This document shows, one piece after another, positions 57,321-64,000 of a stretch of 64,000 nucleotides of DNA. Positions within the stretch are counted from its first letter, which is position 1, and each line of letters opens with the position of its first letter. Under the pieces are notes generated by a model. The model worked only from the letters and a program-made list of their open reading frames with translations. It was not told the DNA's origin and searched no databases. The translations under genes and the position numbers were made by a program. Source of the DNA: Cornus controversa (lineage: Eukaryota; Streptophyta; Magnoliopsida; Cornales; Cornaceae); the NCBI GenBank assembly GCA_026545225.1, contig CM048845.1:77581533-77645532 (forward strand), written 5' to 3'.

Positions 57321-57481
57321 AGAAGGCAATTGCATTCAGATTACTTTGATTATTGTTATGTTGTGCTTATTTTGTTGGGTTAGCCAAAGGAATACATGTA
57401 TACATTGACACACATGAATCATATGAAAGAAGAAGAAAAAAAAAACTAGATTTTGTCTTGAAGTAGTCTCGCACGAAAAAT

Positions 57482-57527
<46 letters not shown>

Positions 57528-58600
57528 ATCTTGCACGAAAAATCCAATTGAGAAAGACATGAACTTTGCATGTGTTGTTTTGCTTTATATGTCGGGTCAT
57601 GTTTAGTTGTCAAATTTAGGAATTGAATATGATCGGAGAAGCTATAACTCATGCATGCTTAAAGTTCTTGTGAAAACTTAAATTGAAGTTAGTAGTTGTT
57701 TTGGACCTTCTGATCCTACCTATATATAACATTCATTGTTGATGAAACTTTTGAGATGCATATTGGGGTTTATTATATTCCAGTTTAGGATTTAATTGAA
57801 CAAAATTATCCCCAATTTTATTTGTAAATCACGGTGGTAAGTGGGGGTTCCTTTCGAAAGCCTTTTCTCCATTTTCAGAAACTCAACAACAACAACAAAC
57901 CCTTACCATTTAATTACGAGCAGAGAAAATTATTACCGAATAAAAAATTGAATCACTGGCATTTCAGACTAGAATTCAAATATTCATTTTACTTTCGCCT
58001 TTTAATAAATGGAGAGACATTGATAATTTTTACTATACTAATTATTATTTTTTGATTACATTTTAATTTTGACAATACAGTTGCATAAATGGTAACGGTC
58101 GTGGAATAGACAAATAATATTTTGGTGGAATTGTCTTCTTTTGTGACAAATAATATTTTGGTGGAATTGTCTTCTTTTGTGTTTGTGTTTGTGTTTGTGT
58201 TTGTGTTTGCGTTTGTGGTCCTTTGCAGTAGAAGGAGATTTTTTCAGTTTTGGTCCTAACTGTCGTAGAGCAGGGTTATGGAAAGTAAGGCTCCAGACAA
58301 ATCTTGACGTTTGATATTTCACAAAGTGGTGGTTTGATATTTCACAAGAAAGTGGTTGTTGATGTTCAAATGTTTTACTGCTTGATAGACAGGCATTATA
58401 CATTGAAATAACTTGGTATCACATCATCTATCTATGCTACTGTTAGAAGTACAAAATTTTTTTAATTTCAAGATACTATTTTTTTTTTAATTTTTAAATT
58501 AGATAAATAGACTTATAATTTAAATAAAACCAAAAACCATTTTTTAGTATCACTGTATTTTTTATTTATTTTTAAATAAAAAAAAAAGTTATAACGTAAA
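57321..58600. other. Intergenic sequence with short repeats
   Basis: An (AT)n run at 57486-57512, then a 36 bp unit (GACAAATAATATTTTGGTGG then AATTGTCTTCTTTTGT) repeated twice at 58109-58180, followed by (GTGTTT)n to about 58216. No gene seen. Confidence 0.6.
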
Positions 58601-59185
58601 CAAAATTTTAAAATTTCTAAAATCACAAACACAAACACGAACGACTTTCATTATTAGATGATTCTTCCTCTCGGCTCTCATCAATCAACAGGCATTTCAA
58701 TTCGATTTTTTCTCGGCTTACATAAACTCTTATGTGAGTTTTTTTTTTTTTATTTGTTTTCTTTAATTTTTTTCCCAAGTAGGCTATTATTCATCGATTT
58801 CTGTCTTTTCTTGTTATTTAATTATTGCAAATCCTTTCTTTTTTTTCTCTTTTTTATTATTTGTTTTCTTTAATTTTTTTTCCAAAGTAGGCTTTTTATT
58901 GTATGTTTGTTCATGTGATTAGATGTATAAACAAAGAGAAAAAAATAATTTGAAAGGAAAAAAAATTGAGAGAGATGCAAATTATGTTCTCATTAATCCA
59001 ACAAAGCATACTGTTATTTTCACTAAAACTTAAATAAATAAACTTAAGTCATAAGTAAATTAAACTAATTAAAACATAATTTTCATGCATGTAATTTAGG
59101 AGTTTTTAGGATTTTTAGTTTGGAATTAGGGTTTTTCAAAGAGGATTGCAAAACTGGAATTAGAGTTTTTTAATTAGGGTTGTTT

Positions 59186-59219
<34 letters not shown>

Positions 59220-60889
59220 TCTTTTTTAGCTAATTTTTCTTTTAGTTGTGAGAAAAAGTATGAAAAAATAAAAGAAAACTAAATAAGTTTCAAATCTCAT
59301 GTTGTTTTGTTGTTGACTTTTAGGATATTAAAATTTAATCCATCTAAAGCCTCTAATATCTGAAACTCGGCATGTATAGATTTTTGTTTATTCGTGTTAC
59401 AAATTATTCTTTAATTAAACAAAGCATACTACTACTTTTACTAAAACTTAAATAAATAAACTTAAGCCATAAGCAAAGTAATCTAATTAAAACATAATAA
59501 GATCAAACACAACTTAAGCTTAACTCTAAGAGTTCCACTTAAGTGGACCTTTATTTGAAATATAAGCAATTTTTAAAAGATTCACTATTTAAATTTGTCT
59601 AATTGAATCAATTTTTTTTCTAATCCAAACAATTTTTTTTTTTTATAAAAAAAATCTCCTTTTCTAGTTTTTTTTTCTTTGACCTTGTTAATGCACTAGA
59701 TTGCAACCATATAAACTTGATGTTGAAGTCATAGTTATTTTCAAATTTTTTTAAAAATGTACAAACTTGACCTTAATTAATTTGAAGCCAAATTAAGTGA
59801 CTGCCCTAAACTTTCCACAATCTACTTAATTAATAATGAAATATTTTCTTAAAACTCAATAGCATCATTTGAATAATTAGAGATAATAGAAAACTAATGC
59901 TCTAATGGTCTCTCTAGATTAGATAATCTAATACTAAAAGAGATTAATATTATAGCAAAGAATTCAAGAAAAATTAATGTAAGATTTGTTTCTATCCTGG
60001 CAAAGGCTAATTATTAATTAATTTAGAGATGATGGATGTTAACTTTAACTCTGGGTATAGAAGAATATGTATAGTTCAAGTTCTCTTGAGATAATATTAT
60101 CATATTAAGTATGTGTGATTGAGTTGGGTGTACATATGATTTGAAATTTGGGTATTAAAATTGATGAGTAAATGGATATGTATATGAATTTTTTAGCTAA
60201 TTTTTGTTTTAGTTAACAAGAAAAGTGGAAAAAAATAAAAGAAAACTAATTAAGTTTCAAATCTCATGTATTTTTGTTGTTAGTTTTTAGAATATATATA
60301 AAAATTTAACCCGTCTAAGACCTCTAATATCTGAAACTCGGGAAGTAATGCAAATTATGGTCTCATTAATCAAACAAAGCACAATGCTACTTTTACAATT
60401 TGTTTTATTTTATTTTTGTTTAGAATTATTCAAAGTCATTTTGTTGGACTTTGAACAAAATATTTACTATTTGCTTTCTCTGTAACTGATGGCATGCGAG
60501 ATATGTACAATGAACAAGTTTCAACTTTATGCAAGTATATAGTAAATTTGTTTAATTTTGTAATTTGAAATTTGTATAATGACTTATATTTTAAAACCTT
60601 CAGAATATTATATTTTGTTCAGAATATTATGTTTTCATTTTGGAATTAGGGTTTTTGTGAATTTGCTAATTTTGTTTGTTTCTTTGAGCTAAAACAAGTG
60701 TTTAACTATGTATATTATGTCAATCATTATATATATGCCTAAAACAAAATAATAAAAACAAAAGAGGGCATACTATGTTTGTCTCCATAGATTTTAGAAT
60801 TAGTTATTAATTAAAGTCAATTAATTATTTATATAAGAAGCTTTACTTTGCTTTTTATTCACGTGCATCATCGCACATACTTTTTACTA

Positions 60890-60890
<1 letters not shown>
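58601..60890 (+). mobile_element. Helitron-like region, 3' end at 60890
   Basis: The plus strand ends with GTGCATCATCGCAC (hairpin, 60863-60876), then ATACTTTTTACTAG and T, the Helitron 3' pattern. The 5' end is not defined; the start given is arbitrary. Internally, blocks are repeated: TAATCCAACAAAGCATACT with ACTTAAATAAATAAACTTAAG at 58990 and 59410, and AAGTTTCAAATCTCATGT with CTCTAATATCTGAAACTCGG at 59285 and 60255. No Rep/helicase is present. Confidence 0.45.

Positions 60891-60891
<1 letters not shown>

Positions 60892-60923
<32 letters not shown>
60892..60923. repeat. (AT)n microsatellite after the Helitron-like end
   Basis: TA dinucleotide run directly following the CTAG terminus. 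Confidence 0.9.
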
Positions 60924-60925
<2 letters not shown>

Positions 60926-60944
60926 TTTAAGCTTGGTATAATAA

Positions 60945-61171
60945 GACAAAAAGTAAATCTAACGGTTAAAAGTGATTAAAAAATTAATTTTGTGAGTTAA
61001 AATATCTTTGCTTAACTACGGTTCAAAATAACTCTATTTAACAATCATATTCTTAGTAGACAAAAAGTAAATCTAACGGTTAAAAGTGATTAAAAAATTA
61101 ATTTTGTGAGTTAAAATATCTTTGCTTAACTACGGTTCAAAATAACTCTATCTAACAATCATATTCTTAGT
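60945..61171. repeat. 114 bp tandem duplication, nearly identical
   Basis: GACAAAAAGTAAATCTAACG starts copies at 60945 and 61059; both contain TTTGCTTAACTACGGTTC and end ATCATATTCTTAGT. Only one or two differences were found over 114 bp, so the duplication is recent. Confidence 0.95.
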
Positions 61172-62600
61172 GCATAATAGTGCCGTAGACAGGAAATACA
61201 CCGATAGATATCAAATATCAATACAAGTGATAGGTTAGGGACGAGAAGGTAAATGAATTAAGATGAATATGCATTCAAAGAATATATGGAATTTATGCTC
61301 CAGTATTACTAAGTTGATGCTTTATTATTTGTTCAACAGGATAAATTAGATGATTTTTTTTTTTCAGATTTGTTAAAAATACAAACTTTTAATAGCCTTT
61401 TTTCTTTAGTCATTAATACTTACAACTGGTGTTAAAAAAATATAGTCATTACAACTCTCCAATGCACTGTGGAATACAAGTTTGTTAAAGGAAATTTTGA
61501 CTCTTCCGCCGACATGCATCTTCTTCCAATTCCAACCAACAAAGTCACCACCGTAATACTCTCTCTCTCTCTCTCTCTATCTCTCTCAATCTGATATTAC
61601 CCTTTCTCTTTATATGGACATGTGTGCCTCGGGAAAGTACGGTTAAACTACCAACTTTTGATAATCAGAACAAAATAACTAACAACGTTTTTCACCATTT
61701 TTAAAGTTTTGAGTAAAATAGGTGGACCACTTTTGAGGTTGGTCACATTACACATTATAGTCATGTTTCTTTGTTACACTTTGATTTCTTAAGATTAAAC
61801 TGTGTCATCAATTACTTTAAATGCAATGAAATGATAAAAATATTATAAAATTATTGATAAAATTATCTTTGATATATGTATAAAATACTCCACATACTTT
61901 ATATATGTGTATATATATATATATATATAAAGCATGCAAGATAAGTATTTCTAAAAGATTTTTTCTTTAAATGTATTGAAATATTAAAGATAAATTTTTT
62001 TTTTCATAATATCATAGTACTCACATATAATAAACATCAAATATGACTGTTATGTATAATTAGGTCAAATCTCAAAAAATATTAGTCTATTTTACTGAGT
62101 TTTGTGACACTATTTTTTTTCTTAAACATAAGGCTTCCTTTCGGAATATACCAGTTTTATAACCTTCCGGACAACTGTTGTTGTTGTTGGGTTTTTTTTT
62201 TTAAAACGAAGAAAATGAAACAACAGAGAAAATATGCTTTCCAAAGTGTTATACGGAAGCATGAGGTATTCCTTTTGAAAAAAGATTAAGAGATATAAGA
62301 GATGAATGTGAGTCCGTCAAAAGTGAGGTGTGAAGAGTGTTCAAGAATTTTATTTTTTTTAAAGAAAAATGGATTTTTGTTCTTCAAAAAATTTGAAGTA
62401 GGGGTAATTTTATAATTTATGTACACACACACACACGAAAATTGAGTGGGGGCAATTGCCCCCACTAAAGAGAGTAAAAATCTTCTTCATTTAGTATTTT
62501 TTGCAATCTTTTTTGTGGACAACGTTTATAACTATGAGTGATAACACACATTTTTAGAATGAATGATATAATATTATTTAATATTATCCATTTTAATAAC
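61172..62600. other. Intergenic AT-rich sequence
   Basis: Contains a (CT)n run at 61560-61586 and an (AT)n run at 61913-61929. No gene seen. Confidence 0.5.
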
Positions 62601-62651
62601 GTGAGGAACTAATGATTGGTATTATCCTACAGTAGTGTCCGTCTGTTACAA

Positions 62652-63073
62652 ATATCATTACTTGCAAAGAGGATAATGGTCCATGAACAGTACGTGGCTC
62701 TAGTGGTGAGAGATTGATTGATGGTGCACCGAGGAAACTTGCTTCTCTTAATATGGTATTGCTTAGATAATCATCTAATTTATGGCAAATCATTCTCATC
62801 GAAAAGTTCACTTGAAGGGGACATTACAACCAAATAAATAAATAAAAACAAAAGAGAAACTTATCATGTTTTGCACATGGGATTGATTTAACATAAAAGT
62901 CCAAGCTTTCATGAACACTAGTGAGAGAATTCGATTTGCAAGTGGAGTGATGAGGAAGCTGCCAAACCCTTCACATGCAATGCATATCCCAAAGTAGTTG
63001 CCACGTTGGAAAGTCATGTGACCCATACCGAAAGTGTTTTGTCTTGAAGAGTCAAGTGGATGGTGTGTACTCT
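62652..63073 (-). CDS. Two unidentified exon-like blocks
   Basis: On the minus strand an open block from about 63073 (after a CACACACAG acceptor-like site) reads THHPLDSSRQNTFGMGHMTF, then QRGNYFGICIACEGFGSFLI and TPLANRIL. A second block from about 62811 reads NFSMRMICHKLDDYLSNTIL, then REASFLGAPSINLSPLEPRT and VHGPLSSLQ, ending at a good donor (CAA|GTAATG). The residue mix is unlike the AT-rich noise around it. I do not recognise the protein. The splice between the blocks is uncertain, and it may be part of a larger gene or a pseudogene. Confidence 0.4.
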
Positions 63074-64000
63074 GTGTGTGTATTCATATATATATATATA
63101 TATATATATAACTTGGTTACAAAGATAAATCAAAGTTATTTCATATATATCGACATACTTTGAATATGCTTGGACCTAGAGGACATATTTTATTTTCTGT
63201 AGAGAAAATATTTGGTAGAGAATCCGGTGAACGAGTATGTGGCTATTAGAAACTTGAATTCTTGTTTGATTGACTATGTTTTAGTTTAGAAGATGAATTT
63301 CTATAATTCGAAAATGTGTTCATCATTAGTTTAAACGCTTTGAGAGAAACGAGAGACTCTATCTTTATCTATTACTGACTAAGAGCCTTTATTAGACACA
63401 TGTGATTGAAATTGCATAAAAAATTGATCATCAATTATAACATTACTCTTAACAAAATTTTACATTGATAAAATATATTATATATATATTTTTAATAATT
63501 AATTTTAGAATAATGATAGATATAGTAAAAGATGAAATTCAGAAAAATGATCTAATTTTGTCTTATATTGTTTTTCAACTAGTTTTTAATCCCAACAATT
63601 ATCATTATGTAAACTATAAAGCAAAGGTCTCTATTTTTCAATATTAAAAAAATGATAAGAAGAAAGAGAGGGATTACTTTTCAAAGTTTATTCTTTCTAC
63701 AATTTGGCATCAATAGTTAGCTGATATCCGCTAATGCCCTTCTTTTAATTCAGCATGGTCGGTGGTCACTTATGTTTCTCTGGATAAAACATGCACAAAC
63801 AGTGGCTATGACTATAATTATAATCTCAAAAAATACTATTGTTTTTCTCACACCTAACACGTGCTACTCGTTAATCATGAAGTAAAAGTTACAAATAATT
63901 CCACTAAATGATACAAATTTAAGAGTTCTCCCGCCGGGACAAATTTAGTCCAAACCGACAAACACAAGGTTGGGGGTGGGATCATGGGCGGAGTGAGAAA
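63074..64000. other. Intergenic AT-rich sequence
   Basis: An (AT)n run at 63087-63110. Further exons of the unidentified gene might lie here on the minus strand, but none is evident. Confidence 0.4.

Noticed and set aside
1-64000. CRISPR arrays, bacterial operons or prophage
   Set aside because: The tandem repeats have variable units without regular unique spacers, and all genes are plant or plant-transposon types.

Overview
This window is nuclear DNA of a flowering plant, most likely a eudicot. It is AT-rich, its genes are split by introns, and it holds a jasmonate-type MYC2 gene and a plant ARF-GAP gene. Almost everything else is transposable-element sequence of plant families: copia, a gag-only LTR element, Cassandra-type TRIM, PIF/Harbinger, Mutator-like, hAT-like, Helitron and SINE. 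I cannot name the species.

Two host genes are clear. On the minus strand, four exons between 2301 and 6611 encode the first 294 residues of an AGD8/AGD9-type ARF GTPase-activating protein. It has a 3.1 kb second intron, and its last exons are not in the window. On the plus strand, 54979-56943 is an intact single-exon MYC2 gene of 654 codons. A three-codon upstream ORF overlaps its start, and a G-box lies just upstream. At 62.6-63.1 kb on the minus strand there are two exon-like blocks that I could not identify.

Layout: 0-7 kb ARF-GAP gene, with a GC-rich hAT-type MITE beyond its last visible exon. 7.4-10.1 kb SINE and a Mutator-like element with CCA/TGG arms. 10.1-15.2 kb a Mutator-like element whose right terminal repeat was split by a complete but inactivated PIF/Harbinger element. 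17.3-25.2 kb an LTR retrotransposon carrying only a decayed gag, itself hit by a 1.35 kb element. 25.6-34.5 kb a dead copia element containing two further insertions, one of which contains a third. 34.5-37.8 kb Helitron-like sequence with large tandem duplications. 38.4-39.1 kb a Cassandra LTR between inverted arms. 40.3-41.8 kb a Pack-MULE carrying a cyclophilin gene fragment. 42.7-43.4 kb a deleted Harbinger. 46.7-51.2 kb three, possibly four, Mutator-like elements nested inside one another, then a tRNA-derived SINE. 58.6-61.2 kb Helitron-like sequence and a fresh 114 bp tandem duplication.

The most interesting structure is the set of Mutator-like elements. At least six have long terminal inverted repeats that begin with variants of one consensus (GGGTAAANTNCA followed by CCCCTC-like bases), carry 8-9 bp target duplications, and tend to sit inside or beside one another. 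No CRISPR array, rRNA gene or functional tRNA gene was seen. All boundaries come from reading the sequence by eye, without database searches.
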